Below, in pieces: positions 1-11,912 of a stretch of 64,000 nt of DNA. The stretch comes from Ophiocordyceps camponoti-saundersi (nom. inval.). Its lineage: Eukaryota; Ascomycota; Sordariomycetes; Hypocreales; Ophiocordycipitaceae. The notes under the pieces were generated by a model. It saw only the letters and a list, made by a program, of their open reading frames with translations, was not told the DNA's origin and did not search any database. Every line of letters starts with the position of its first letter. Within the stretch, counting starts at the first letter, position 1. Where the stretch lies: contig PDHQ01000070.1 of assembly GCA_003339415.1 (NCBI GenBank), positions 93,707 to 157,706 of the forward strand, given 5' to 3'. A program made the translations under genes and the position numbers.

Positions 1-2260
1 AATTAAAATAAGAGGGGTTTAGCTATCTTACTAAGGTAACTAGCGTAAAGATATCCTAAGTAGCTTTCCTAGTTAAGATAAATACTTTTTTACTAATCTT
101 AAATATTATTAATATTTCTTAATAAGTCCTTTTTATATCTAAATTTTAATCTTTCTAAGTTAATTAATTTTAAAATTTCGTAATTTATACTTATAATTAC
201 GTTATCTTTATACGCTACTTTTATAATATAATTATATTAGCTATATTTTAAAAAAAGGTAGCTATAGTTATAATTTAGTTTTTTTAGAACCCTATTTTAT
301 TATAAAGTTAAGCGTTTTCGAGGCGAGTCTCCTTAATCGCTTAAGAGTTTAGTTAAAGGCTTTAGATATATATCTTAAGGCTAGTTATAGTTTAATTATA
401 TATAAGGTCTTTTCCGTCCTTTACGGGGAATATAAGAGTAAAATATATACTTTTTAATCGCTTACTAGTAAAAAGGGAGCTTAGAATAGTATTATAGCTT
501 ATAAGTTTATTAAGTAAATAATAATATTAATATTATAAATAAAGATTCTAAGCTAAGGAGAGAAGAGAGAAAAAAAGGAAAAACTCTTATAGGCGGAATC
601 TTAGTAGAATAGATAAGGGTATATATTAGTAAAAATAGGAAAGGGTATAGAAATCTGCCTAGAAATCTTAGTAATTTCTAAGTAAGTAAACGGTTATATT
701 TCCTAGTAATTTCCCTAAAGTCTTTCCGGGTAGTTTTATAATAAGGATTTCTAGGGTTATATAAGGTTTTATCGGAAATCTTCGGAAATTACTATAAAAG
801 ATATAAGGAAATCTAGGAGGAAACTTAGCGCGTAATAAATATTATTATTATCGCTCTAAGCCCCCTCCTATTTACCCTCTTCTTAGCTAGCCCCTAATCT
901 TATATTTAAGGGCGACGAAAGGCCGCCGGGGCTAGGTGCCTAGCTTATTATTAAATTAGCGATAGCCTTACCTTAGCTAATAGTAATACCGCCGGCGTTA
1001 GCAGAGGGGGCGGTAGTAGTATTAACGGGCCTTATAGCGGTAAGCGGAGGGGGGGGGGTTTAGGGAATAACTTTATTATCGCCTTAAAATTAGCTAAGTT
1101 TATCGTAAAAGTTAAGGGGGGGGGGGCGTTATTAATAGCGGCGTTATTAGATAAGGGAGAGGTATTATAAGGGGGGTTAGCTACTAAAATATCCTATTAT
1201 CCTTAGCCTCTTTCTTAGCTTTAAAGCTAAGGAAGATAATTATCGCTAATAGCTATAAGTATAAGGCCCTAATTATAAAGTATTATTAATAAAAAAAGTA
1301 ATTTAGATATATATTAATTAATTAATTAGTTAGTAAAGTAATAATATTAATAATCTTAATATTAGTAATAATATTAAAAAAAAGGAAAAAAAGGGGGTTT
1401 TTAGTTAGTAGCTAGCTAAGATATAGAAGATATAAGCTTAAGAACCTAATCCCTAATAAATTATATAATATTTAGCTTTTTTAAAAAAGAGGGATATATC
1501 GTAATAAGATATAGCGCTAAGTATAATATTAATCTAAATAAAAAATTATAATAAGTATTATAATATATACTTAAACTTATCGCTTTTTTTTATAAATAAC
1601 TATTACTTATAATAGTTTATTATTATAGCTATTAAATTCCTTAATAGATAAGCTTTCGAATATTTCTATTAGCTTCTCTATATCTTTTTTTTACGTAAAG
1701 TAATAGTTAATTAAAAATCGTAATTTTACTAAATATCTAATAATAATATTAAATTAAAGGGGCGATAGCGGTAAAAACTTTAATATTTTATAATTTTATA
1801 TTTAGAAAGCTATAATAAATAAAAATAATACTATTTAACTCGTTTTCTTCCGCTTTATCTAAAAATATAGTTTTTATTTAAATTAATTATAATTTATTAT
1901 TATAATAAGATAATTAAGATAGAATCTTACTTTATTATTATTTTTAGCTTTATTTAGCCTCGCCTCGCTAGCTAATATTATAAATTATAGCCTTACGCTA
2001 TATAGCACTAGCTTCTAGAATAGGAGAAATAAAGGTCTTATAATAACCTCTAGCTACTTCTATTCCTTAGGAAATATAATATAGCTATAAGTTCCTCTTT
2101 ATACCCCCTCTTAGTAGCCCTTATATCTATATAAAATATTAAATTACCTAGCCGCTTAGATTATTAGTAGCCTTATTTATTAGGTCCTAGGACGACCTAT
2201 AGATACCTCTCTTCCCTAGGAAATACCGTATAGCTATAGGTTCTTTCCTATATCCCTGAG
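1..2260. repeat. RIP-saturated AT-rich block
   Basis: This stretch is strongly AT-rich and full of TA steps. Scanning every line, I find only about four CpA or TpG dinucleotides before position 2256 (near 656, 937, 1002 and 2006), while CpG and G runs remain. That is the footprint expected of repeat-induced point mutation, which converts CpA to TpA on both strands of duplicated DNA. No open reading frame of note survives. Composition switches to normal GC-rich fungal DNA within about 30 bases around 2255-2285. It is probably an old transposon or other repeat; the original element cannot be recognised. Confidence 0.85.
2063..2255. repeat. Imperfect direct repeat at the RIP edge
   Basis: Two related segments of about 44 bases lie at 2063-2106 and 2212-2255, about 149 bases apart. 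Both run from a TTCC(T/C)TAGGAAATA start through a TATAGCTATA core to a CT-rich end. Differences are mostly transitions. They may be remnants of tandem units within the degraded repeat. Confidence 0.5.
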
Positions 2261-2950
2261 ACCTCCGCCGGGCCGGTTACGATTAGCTGCAATAAGCTTG
2301 AAGGCGCCCTCCCTTAGCCCCCCCCCCCCCCCCCCCTCTCCCTTAGCAGACAAACATTCACGTAGATAGGTGTATCTACGAGCCCTTGGCTTCGTCCGCT
2401 TCGCCCGCTGGCGAATCACGGGTAGGCCTTGCTAGGACCCTTTGCCCCACCCACACGCCCACCAGCTCCACCGAGGATGTACCTCTAACAAGTACAATAA
2501 TAAATTTGACTTGCCCACGCCTCCATCAGCCACAAGCTCACCTCATCATCGCCTGTCCCCTGACGGAAGTTAGCCATCTCCAACATTATATTGACAAACC
2601 GTCTACCGGAGCGAGCGAATCATAAGAGACTGTCACCTCAAATCGACAGAGTCTGCTCGAGACTGACTCTTCCATCTCTTCTCTCCTTCCCCTTCCCCCC
2701 CTTTCTCCTCTCCCCCGGATTGACCGTCCGTCCCATCTCCGCCTCTTCCGACCCGCTCTCCTCCGCCCTCTCCGTCTGTGTCGCCTCCTGTCGGGCTTCT
2801 CGACTCCCATCTTGAATTCTTTTGTCAAACCCGGTCCGTGGGAGGCGTTGATTCCCTCTCTCCTTTGTCAAAGGCCGCGAAACTTCGCCTCTTCGCGGAA
2901 CGCCTTTTTCCCACTCTAGGCCGAGAAAAAAAAACAAACAGTATAAAAGA
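2261..2950 (+). promoter_or_regulatory. 5' flank of the syntaxin gene
   Basis: No coding sequence is recognised here. The region begins with a run of about 19 C (2319-2337) and has long CT-rich stretches (2640-2790) typical of fungal promoters and leaders. The last 25 bases before the ATG are A-rich. No clear TATA box was seen. Confidence 0.4.
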
Positions 2951-3930
2951 ATGTCGACCGGCGGAGGATACGGCTACGGCTACGGGGCCAACAACCCCTA
3001 CGCCGAAGACCAGTACGAAATGACAGACTACGGCCACCCAGATAAGCCGTTGACGCACACGACGACCGTGCTAAGTCAACAGGCCTTCCTCGAACGCGTC
3101 CAGTCCCTACGCGACGACATCAGACAATTGACTGCGGAAGTCGACCACATAGGCCAGCTGCATCATCGCTGTCTTTCCAGCGCAGACGGCCTGGCGAAAT
3201 CTGAGCTAGAAGAGGCCGTCATCCAGACCCAGATTCGGAATACGGCCGTCAAGGATGGTATCAAGGGACTGGAGCGTGACCTCGGTCGCACGACTGATAC
3301 GTCCCGCGCCACCAAGAAGACGCAACTTCAGTCTCTCAAGACCTTCTTCCGTACTGAGCTTGATAAATACCAAGCCATCGAGCGCGATTATCGAAATCGC
3401 TATCGGGACCAGATCGCCCGTCAATATCGTATCGTCAATCCAGAAGCCGACGAAGAAGAAGTCCGTCAGGCCGCCGAAGCCGATTGGGGCAATGAGGGTG
3501 TCTTCCAGACTGCTGTAGGTCCCTCATCTTTCCCGTCTCCCTTTCATCCCCTCTCTGAACCCCGTCATAGCTTCGCACCAACCGCACCGGCCACGCAACT
3601 TCACTCCTCGGCAATGTCCGAGCCCGCCACAACGAACTTCAGCGCATCGAACAGACTCTCACCGAAATCGCCATCCTCTACGACGAGCTCGCCACCCTCG
3701 TCGAGCAACAAGATCCCATCATCCAATCAGCCGAGGAAAATGCCCAGCAGACCGTCGACAATATGGAGAAGGGCAACGAGCAAGTATCAAAAGCCAACGA
3801 ACATGCCCGTCGCCGCCGCAAACTCAAGTGGTGGTGTCTCCTCATCGTCGTGCTCATCCTGATTGCCATTGGCCTCGGCGTCGGTCTCGGCATCTGCTTC
3901 GGTACCGGCGTTAACCGCTGCTCCAAGTAG
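2951..3930 (+). CDS. SSO1: Plasma-membrane syntaxin (t-SNARE, Sso1 type)
   Basis: Qa-SNARE that drives fusion of secretory vesicles with the plasma membrane. Exons are 2951-3514 and 3571-3930; a 56-nt intron (GTAGGT...CATAG) joins the frames and gives 307 residues. A Gly/Tyr-rich N-terminus is followed by a helical Habc-like region (about residues 40-150). The second exon encodes the SNARE motif (ARHNELQRIEQTLTEIA onward, central Gln region) and an RRRRK basic stretch. It ends with a single C-terminal membrane anchor (WWCLLIVVLILIAIGLGVG) and a short Cys-containing tail. Reading through the intron would lose the SNARE motif and anchor, so splicing is required. Orthology to Sso1/2 is inferred from the SNARE sequence and tail anchor. 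Reading the fusion role from the family is safe; the exact Sso paralogue is less certain. Confidence 0.93.
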
Positions 3931-4855
3931 AGGCTAGTCAAAAGACTCTTTCCATCCCTCTGGAATGTCGTGGGGGAAGGTGAAGGGCAAGCTGCATTCA
4001 TTTTCCCTGTTCTCTTCACCATGAGCACCTCATCCCGTCATCAGCTTCTCTTCATACCACATACATACACTCACCCACCTGCACCTATCTCACGTACAAA
4101 CCCCGCATACATTCTCTCAATCACCCTTCATCATTTACGAGACCCTTACTTGTACATATCCTTTTTAATGTTGGCCATTCCGTGCCAGGCGGAAGTCGTC
4201 AAGACTACACCCACGCGAGAGAAACAAGGGTGTTTTTCTCAAGCGAGGTTCAGTGAGAGAAAACGAATATCCGTTTCAAGCCGTGGATGCGAGGGCGTCT
4301 TTCAAGGCCTGTATCTACTTCTACAATATTGACACCCATTTGTGTCACCATTTTTGATGATGTGGTAACTGCAAGGTGAATTGCGTATTCATTCATCTCG
4401 GGGCAACTCGCCTCATCCTGCAAACAATCTCCTCCACAGTCGCAACGACAGGGCGTAGGAACAAGTCATCCTTCTTTGAGGACAGGCAGGATAACTCGAC
4501 GGATGATGAGAGGGGAAGAGATACCTACCAAGGAAGAGGTTGAAAGATGCGTGTTTACAAGGCTTCTTGATCCATTTTTCGATGTGCCGTATCCCGCGTC
4601 CGTTGACTCTCCCGAACTCACGGGCCTCACGTCTCCCACTCTCTTGCTCTCTCTCTTTCTCTCTCTCTCTCATTCTCTCGCTTAATTCGAACCCGGATCC
4701 GCTCTGCCCCGGCTCAGCCGACGTCACACTAAGATTGCGGACTCTGCCGCCCGACCAAGGACTGTACAAGGCCCAAAGCCACGTAAACCAGGAAAGCAAG
4801 GCCGCTAGCCTTTACCACGCGCGCAAGGAGAAGAGTCGAAAACGCTGCTCTGCTC
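3931..4855. other. Convergent intergenic region
   Basis: These are the 3' flanks of the syntaxin (+) and Tom70 (-) genes. The short open frames here are low-complexity and match nothing recognised. A CT microsatellite sits at about 4645-4680. No gene was found. Confidence 0.6.
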
Positions 4856-6893
4856 TCATTGAGGTCCCATCCTGAAGCTGGGAGGGGCACCACCGCCACC
4901 CGCCAGCTTGGCCGCCAGCTTGGGGTACTTCTCCGACACCAAGACCTGCGTCCTCGTCGCTTCGGCGTACGAAAGGGCGTTGACCATCTCACCCTCGGTG
5001 CGAGAAAGGTCTGCCGCGCGCTCAAAGTATTTGACGGCCTCAGTGACGTTGTTCTGCTGGAGGAGAAGCTGTGCCATAGTGGCGACGGCGATATCGCACT
5101 CGGGATCGACTACGTAGTCTTGATCAGCCCGCAACTCACGTCGGGGGGGGAAGGGCGGGAGAGGGCAAGTATACTCACTGATGAGGGCCTTTTGGCAGAT
5201 CTTCTGTGGCTCATCAAAGTCCTGCTTCCAGTGGAAGAGGGCGAGCGCCTTGTTGATGAGGGGAAGCACGTTGATGGCCATGGGCTTAGACTGCTTCTCC
5301 AACTCCATGGCCGTGTCAAACTTTTCAATTGCCTCGACGAAGTTGCCCTGGTCGAGTAGCAGCTCGCCATAGTAATTGTAGACGTCGGGCGCCTTGGGGA
5401 AATTCTTGGTGCAGCGGCGGAAGGTGGCCATGGACGAGGCAATGGAGCCCATCTTGTACTGCGTCACGCCCAGCTGGATGTGGGAGTAGATGAAGTCCTT
5501 GTCCAGATCGATAGACTTCTGGTAGTCCTTCTGGGCCTCCGACAGGTCGCCCTTGATGAAGCTTGCCTGCGCGCGGTGGTAGAAGAGATCGGGATCGTTG
5601 CTGTGGTGCGCAAAAGCCTTGGAGAACTCGGCGTCGGCCTTGTCGAGCTCGCCGAGCTCGAGGCTGATGCTGGCGCGCTTAATGTAGCTTTGGATCATGC
5701 CAGGGTCGAGCTGGATACTGCGCTCAAAGTCTTTGATGGCGTCGGCGGTGTTGCCGACCAGGGTGCGCATGGTGCCTCTCAAGTTAAGAGCCAGAGCTTC
5801 ATGCTCACCGAGGCCGCCGAGCTCCAAGGCCTTTTCGAACGCTAGACGCGCCTCCTCGTAACCTTCGGCCGTCTGCTTGTCGAGACAGCGAAGACCCAGC
5901 TGCAGCTGTCCAATACCCTGGTCCGAATCAAGATCTACCGTGTCGTCGAGCCCGGCGGGGCGCGGCTTTTGGCGGAAGCTCTGGAGATAGTTACCGACGA
6001 AGACGGGGCTGGGCAGCTTGGTGGGCCTCGACGCCATCATTTCCTTGGCTCGTTGCTCGGCGATGATCTTGAGAAGCCTCTCCACGGCTTGGGCCGTCGA
6101 GTCGGACTTGAAACTGTCGATGATGCACGAGGCCGTGAAGTCGAGCAGAGCATCCGCGTACTTCTTCTGGTGCTCGTAAGCGGTGGCGCGACGGTTGATA
6201 GCTTTGATGTAATACGGGTCCATAGAGACGGCAGCCGTGGTATCCTCGACGACCTTGTCCCATTCACTCATGGCGCTATAGCAGGCGGCGCGATTGGAGT
6301 AGAAGACGGGGTCGGGCTTGCAGAGGATGGCGCGGGAGTAGAGATCAATGGCCCGATTGTAGGCCTTGTCGCCATAAGCTTTGTTGCCGGCCTGCTTGAG
6401 CTTGGCAGCGAAGGCTTCACGCTCTTGTTGCGTCAGGCTCGTCACCGATGTCGCATCGACCTCGGGCAGCTCCGAGTCGCTCTCGACGGTGGCGGCAGCG
6501 GCGGTGGTTGTCGCGGCCGAAGAGGACTTTGTGGTAGTCGAGGCCGTCTCCGCAGCTTTTCGCTCGGCCTCTTTCCGCTTCCGCCTCTCCTTCTTGCTGA
6601 GTTTAGGGGACGAATCTGTCTTGGACTATTCATGCACGCGACAGTCAGCGACAGGAACCTTTTTTAGGGATAAAAGGCCATAGGAGGATCGAAAAGGGGA
6701 ACATTACCGCGTCAGAGCCGAGATAGTAGACGACGCCAGCGCCGGTGACGACGACGGCGACGCCAGCAATAGTGTAAACCACGACCTTGTTTTCCGAAAC
6801 CCACGAGGCCAGGCGGTTCCACGTCGAGGGGGGAGGTTCGAGGACGATGCCAGCCGTCGGGCCGGGCGGCATCGACGGAGCAGGACTAGCCAT
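4856..6893 (-). CDS. TOM70: Mitochondrial import receptor Tom70
   Basis: Outer mitochondrial membrane receptor that takes up preproteins, especially carrier proteins, with Hsp70/Hsp90. Exons are 6893-6708, 6625-5179 and 5118-4856 (introns 82 and 60 nt), giving 631 residues. Exon 1 encodes a Pro-rich start and one N-terminal anchor (about residues 38-58, [21 protein letters not shown]). A charged Lys/Arg/Ser/Thr linker follows, then a clamp-type TPR block beginning near residue 125 ([19 protein letters not shown]) and a long C-terminal TPR array. The last intron is an in-frame 60 nt without a stop. It is called an intron because removal restores a TPR-like sequence ([13 protein letters not shown]) and the donor is GTGAGT. 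Length and architecture match fungal Tom70. It is divergent from the aminodeoxychorismate lyase gene across a 366-bp gap. Confidence 0.94.
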
Positions 6894-7259
6894 GCTGCAG
6901 AGAGGAGCTCCGGATAAGAAAAATACAGGGAGAGTGTCGGATCAGGAGATGGAAGCGCGTAGGAGCGCGTAAAAGAGGGCAGCAATGGCGGCCAAAAGGA
7001 CGAACTCAACGGATGATTGATGGGGGGGGGGAGGAAAAAGCTGCTTCTAGCCTCCCCAATTCTGATAGTGATAGCGTCTCCTGATAAGAATTATTCCGGT
7101 GTCCCGTCCCCCGGCCCGGGATGAAAGCCACAGCCGTAGCCACAGCCACAGGCTCACAGCCCCCACTGCGGCAAACCAGGTACGGACCGCACAACAACCA
7201 GGTCTTCGCCGCACTCACAGCCATGTTCTCCTTCGCAGGCTCTCAGCAAGACACTTGAC
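6894..7259. promoter_or_regulatory. Divergent promoter TOM70 / ADC lyase
   Basis: This 366-bp gap between two head-to-head genes must hold both core promoters. It carries a G run at 7021-7030, an AGCCACAGCC-type tandem at about 7125-7150 and no evident TATA box. Confidence 0.5.
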
Positions 7260-8137
7260 ATGTCCGAGGCTCCTTTCTGCCTGCTGACCTCGCTGCGGCA
7301 CGACGTTTCTCTCGAGCGTGTCTTTATCGGAGACTCGCTTCACCCTGGATGGAACTACAATCACAAATCGCCCTTATACATGCTCGACTTTCATAGAGAT
7401 CGCCTCTTAAGAGCAGCCAAGCACTGGCAATGGACCAAGGCTGTGGAGAAGCTATCTGGTGATGAGGCTCTCCGTGAGCTAGCTCGTATGGCCCAAGATG
7501 CCGCCGTCGACACAACAAAGCCGCAACGTCTTCGCATTCTCGTCGACAGCCAGGGCACCGTCACCTTCGAGAAATTCGACACGCCAAGCCAGCCGCTAGA
7601 GAATTTATATCCCCGCCTACTCGCCCCGCCGGGCTTGATGGTGGGCCCGGGCGAGCCCCCCCACCCCTCCTTTGACCTGGTCGTCGACGACGGCGCCACC
7701 CAGCGGTCCGAGTTTACACACTTCAAGACCACCCGACGAGCTGTATACGATGCCGCGCGCCAGAGAGCTGGTATCAAACCGGGAGACCTGAAGGAGGTTC
7801 TCATTCTAAACGCAGATGACAGTTCTGTCATGGAGGGTAGCATCACGACACCTTACTTTTGGCGTCGCGGCAGATGGGTCACGCCGCCAGTCTCTCCGAG
7901 CTTCAGCTTCAACGAGGGCAGCGGCGGCCATGATGGTACTTCGAGGCGTTGGGCTTTGGAACGGTGCGTGTCGCCTCCTCTGACTCAATACTGGTGGTGC
8001 TAATTTGTACAACCTCAAGCGGCCTGGCAGTCGAAGAAGCTGTTGTCGTTGACTCCTTGGAAGATGGCGAGAAATGCTGGATTAGCAACGGCGTGAGTGG
8101 CTTTCAAAGGGCTGTCGTCCACAGGAGAGTCACATGA
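7260..8137 (+). CDS. ABZ2: 4-amino-4-deoxychorismate lyase (PLP class IV)
   Basis: Class IV PLP enzyme that cleaves aminodeoxychorismate to p-aminobenzoate and pyruvate in folate synthesis. Exons are 7260-7963 and 8020-8137 (56-nt intron, GTGCGT...CAAG), giving 273 residues. The C-terminal half carries the family hallmarks: a Lys in THFKTTRR, then SSVMEGSITTPYFWRRGRWVTP, then the cofactor-binding region GTSRRWALERG that spans the splice site. It ends with WISNGVSGF, the typical end of this family. Splicing is supported because the unspliced frame loses the WISNG end. The catalytic Lys is assigned only from family resemblance. Branched-chain or D-amino-acid aminotransferases of the same fold are alternatives but fit less well. 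Confidence 0.85.
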
Positions 8138-8471
8138 GGGACTGGCGTATGTGTCTCCTCGAGGACCATTCATCTGTTCCTACGCAATGCCCAAGTAAGC
8201 CCCTGCGCGAAGTCGATGAACAGCCTGATCTTTGGTTCTCACAACGCATGCAGCTTCAAAATTGTGAGACGCGAGGCCATTCACGACTCACAAACCGCAA
8301 CTGATGATTATGCTATAAATCATCGCTTCAAGCAGTAACTCTATCAATTATGATAATGCAGACTCCAGGCGCCCAGACATGCAGAAGTTCAAATACAACG
8401 CGCTGATATCAACGTCGCCTCATCAAGCACAACACGCACTCTTTCGCGCCGAGGCTCTCCTCGTTGGACCG
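8138..8471. other. Convergent 3' intergenic region
   Basis: This gap lies between the ends of the ADC lyase and SulP genes. No coding or RNA feature was recognised. Confidence 0.5.
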
Positions 8472-10954
8472 CTAATCCCGCACGCTGCCACTGTTACCGC
8501 TCCGCCTGCCGATGCTCTCCTCATACTCGGTCCAGCGCAGCGCCTCCTCGACGTCCATGACAAAGTGGGACTCACCGCCGCAGAGGTCGACGATGCCGCT
8601 GCGCTCCAAGAGATGCCAGGTGGGGTGATTTCGTCGGGCCGGCCCGCGCGAGAAAAAGACGCGGACGCCTCGGAGGCGGTAGCCGCGAACAATCTCCTCA
8701 AGTACCTGTGTTCCGGAGCCGTCGATGGAGGTGACGCCGTGAATGTCGAAGATGATGTTGCTGTTGGACTCCTGGCTTCGAATGCGCGGCAGCGCCGGAT
8801 GCGCCTCGGCCGTACCGTACAACTCGAGGCGCCTCAGTCGCGCCTTGAGCTCACCCGTGTTGGCAAATGTCAGCGGTTCCGGAATCTTGACAATCAGGCA
8901 GCCCTCGATGAATTCGAGGCTACGGTGATGGTCCGACTCGGCATTCTCGAACCGGTTCGTGCCCGGGATTCGGCCCAAGATCTGGATCCTCGGCCGGGTG
9001 CTGTGCTTGATGACTAGCAGCAGCGAGATGCCGACCCCGAGTGCTATGCCGAGGGCGAGCGAATAGAAGATGGTGGAGAGGAAGATGATGGCCATGAGCA
9101 GCAACTCCTTCCAACCGCGGATGCGCACGAAGAATAAGATGTCGTGTGGCGCTTCTTCTATCAGCGACCAGGCTACGACGGAAATCATGGACGAAAGCAC
9201 CGGTTTCTACGTGCCGTTCCGAGTCAGCCATGTCTCCCCCCTTTCCTACCTCTTTTTTTTTCAAAACTCGAGCGCCGGAACACACTAACCGGCAGGTAGT
9301 AAAACTCTGGTAGGAGGAATAAGACGGACAACAGAGATATCAGGCTCAGGAAGATGGAGCTCATGGGACTCTTGCCGCCCGTCGACTTGTTCACCTTGCT
9401 CCGGCCGTAACCACCAAAGGCGGGCAGACTCATGAAGCTGGCGCCGACCAGATTGGCGACACCCAGGGCGATCATCTCGCGGTTGGCGCTCAGTTCCATG
9501 CCCTGGATTGTGTCGCTGCCCCCCAAGCTCTTGGCCGCTACGGACGACTCGAAGAAGCCAAGCAGGGCGATGAGGAAGGAGGTGGACATGGCGTCACGAA
9601 TGTGCCGCATATGGACAAGCTGGAAGGGCCAGCGGAAGGCGAAGAGGTTGCCCGTAGCCGACTTGACCTCGCCCAAGATTTCGACGCCCTGCTCGTCCCA
9701 GCGCAGCTGAGCGCAGAGGATGGCGGAGGCAGCGACGATGAGAAAGCGGTCAGGAATGAAGACGACAGAGGGAAAGCGTGGCTCTAGCCGCCTCTTGAGT
9801 TCACTGATTGGGGAGATCAGACGGTTCGTTAGTCCCGCCTTGCGAGAGAGGACATGGTGGGTGTCTCGGTAATTCTCACCGGCAAATCATAATGACGAGA
9901 AAGCTGACGAGGGAAATGGCAAGTGTCAACATGTGAGCCTTGTTTGCATTCCCGAGGATGAAGCGAATCTTGTCGACGCTGCTACCGTGGCTTACGCCCA
10001 TCTCGTCGGCGAGCTCGACGAGCCCCAACTCGGGCACCAGCTGGTCGACGGCGATGACGAAGCCGACGGCACTAATGAAGCCTCGCAAGAAGGGCCGGCT
10101 TAGGACGCTGTCGAGGAAACCCAGCCTCGCGATGCCGGCGATGAGGACGGTGGCGCCGGCCATACCTGCGACGACGCCGCATATCTGAGCGTGCAGCAAG
10201 GCGTCGTCCTCGTGGCCGTGGTCGGAGTCGAGGCTGTGGCGGACGACGCTTCCGACCAAAAGGGAGCCAGCCGCCTCGGGGCCGACGACCATCTGCGGAC
10301 AAGAGCCGAGAAGGGCGTATATGAAGGGGTTGAAGACGAACGAGTATAGACCGTGGATGGGCGGCACGTGGCTGAGGTTGGAGGCTAGAGAGAGGGCCAT
10401 GGGTAGATAGAAGGAAGCCATGGTCAGGGCCGCGACAAAGTCGCCCTTGAGATAATGAAGCCTATACTGGCCGATCCAGTTGAAGAATGGGACGTAGTAA
10501 GCCAGATACCTTTTTATTCGGGAAAGGGGGGTGATGCCCTCGATCAGCAAGACGATGTAGGGAGATTTGCGGGGGGGAAGGGGGCAGAGCAGCCAACTGA
10601 CATGAGCGGAGTGAAGCGAAAGCCGGCCTGCTCAGCCAGGCGATGACTCTGGTCCATCTTGCGAGTGCGCATCCGACTTCGCAGCCACCTCTTCCAGTCG
10701 TCGGCAGCCGAGGCGGCACTATCGACGGAAGCGACGGTATCCCCGCTACGCGATCCATTAGGCGGGCTCGCGGGCCGAGGGCTGAACGTGCCGTGACGAG
10801 AGCGAGGCAAAAGGTAGCCGGGCAGCGCAGCGCGAACCAGCGGCGTCGACTCGCCGGCAGCGGAGGAGGAGGAGTCGGCCATGGGCGAAGGCGTCTGGCT
10901 ACGGCGATCGAAGACGCCAGATGAGCCTCCGTTGGGAGGACGATTGCCGCTCAT
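8472..10954 (-). CDS. SulP/SLC26 anion transporter with STAS domain (YPR003C-like)
   Basis: Integral membrane transporter of the sulfate permease family. Exons are about 10954-10602, 10509-9880, 9803-9290 and 9206-8472, about 743 residues. After a Ser/Arg-rich cytosolic N-terminus come the first transmembrane block (KGDFVAALTMASFYLPMAL, then the SCPQMVVGPEAAGSLLVGS signature) and a second (FESSVAAKSLGG, PAFGGYGRSKVN). The last exon holds a STAS domain (PRIQILGRIPGTNRFENAE; EPLTFANTGEL; FDIHGVTSIDGSGTQVLEEI). Resemblance is closer to the endomembrane YPR003C group of yeast than to plasma-membrane Sul1/2, so the substrate is uncertain. The first intron is ambiguous: donor GTCAGT with acceptor at 10510 is preferred, and a 59-nt alternative exists (10539-10597). 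An upstream in-frame ATG at 11038 would add a poly-Ser segment. Confidence 0.88.
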
Positions 10955-11912
10955 TCTAACGGTTTGACGAGAGGAAGAAGAAGAAGAAGAAGAAGTGAAT
11001 TCGGGGTCTTCATGAGTGAGAGCGGGGGAACAAGCCAATGGTCAGCCATCCGGCTTTCTTCCTTCGGCACAATCCGCGTCGGGGCGCTTTGAGAAATGGA
11101 GGTCACAGGGTGTAGGAAAAAAAAGTCACGAGCGGTCCCCTTTTTGCCGCGTCGCGGAGGGGGGAAGCGGCGCGAAGAAGAAAAAAAGGGTTCAAGCAAG
11201 AGTCAGACGACCTACCCTATACTTTTACCGCAGCGTTTCCTTTGGCCGCTTTCCGCTAGCATGTGGCTTACGGGTCCCCGGATCCGAAACTGGCGCTCGG
11301 GCAAGGGTGAGACGGAAGCAGCCGTTTCGTCGGGAGTTGGGGGAGACTTGTTGGATGATGAGATGATGTTTTAGTTTGTTATGGTGAGGATGAAGATGAA
11401 GATGATGAAGATGATTAGGTAGTTGGAGGGCGTTGATTGGGAAGGGAACGTCACGTGGTTGATTGAGTTGCTGGTTGACGACTGATGGCTGTGAGATTGA
11501 ATGAGTGCTTTTTTTTGTTGGTATATCATAGATGAGTGAGTTGACTGCATATCTTTTGAACGGAGCTGTTTATACATAGTAGACAAGGGAGGTGAGAACA
11601 GGTATGTTGATACGGATAGTTTGCCCTTATATTCTTACGTGCGTAGGTACGTATGAGGTTGCTAAACATGTGAGAATACGATTACAGCATAAGCCTAGTC
11701 TTGCCTGTAAGGGAACAAGCCACTTTCTGATGTTGACGGTGATGAGTCTTGACCATTTCAACACTCATGTGCATACATACATACATACATTCTATCGCTT
11801 ACGCGAAAGAAACAGAAACTACCACAGTTACAAAAGAAGCGATAAGGAGAAGATGAAAAGAAAGACTTCTCACGCCTCCAAGTCATCCCTCGACCGCAAC
11901 ACAGCCTTCTCA
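10955..11912. other. Intergenic region, 5' flank of SulP and 3' flank of thiolase
   Basis: It holds a GAA-type triplet run (about 10976-10998), which is part of the possible N-terminal extension of the SulP protein, and a GAAGAT-rich stretch near 11388-11412. No separate gene is recognised. Confidence 0.5.

Noticed and set aside
4675..4705. Possible tRNA B-box (GGTTCGAATT on the minus strand)
   Set aside because: Flanking bases cannot form a T stem or acceptor stem and no A-box is found at the right distance.
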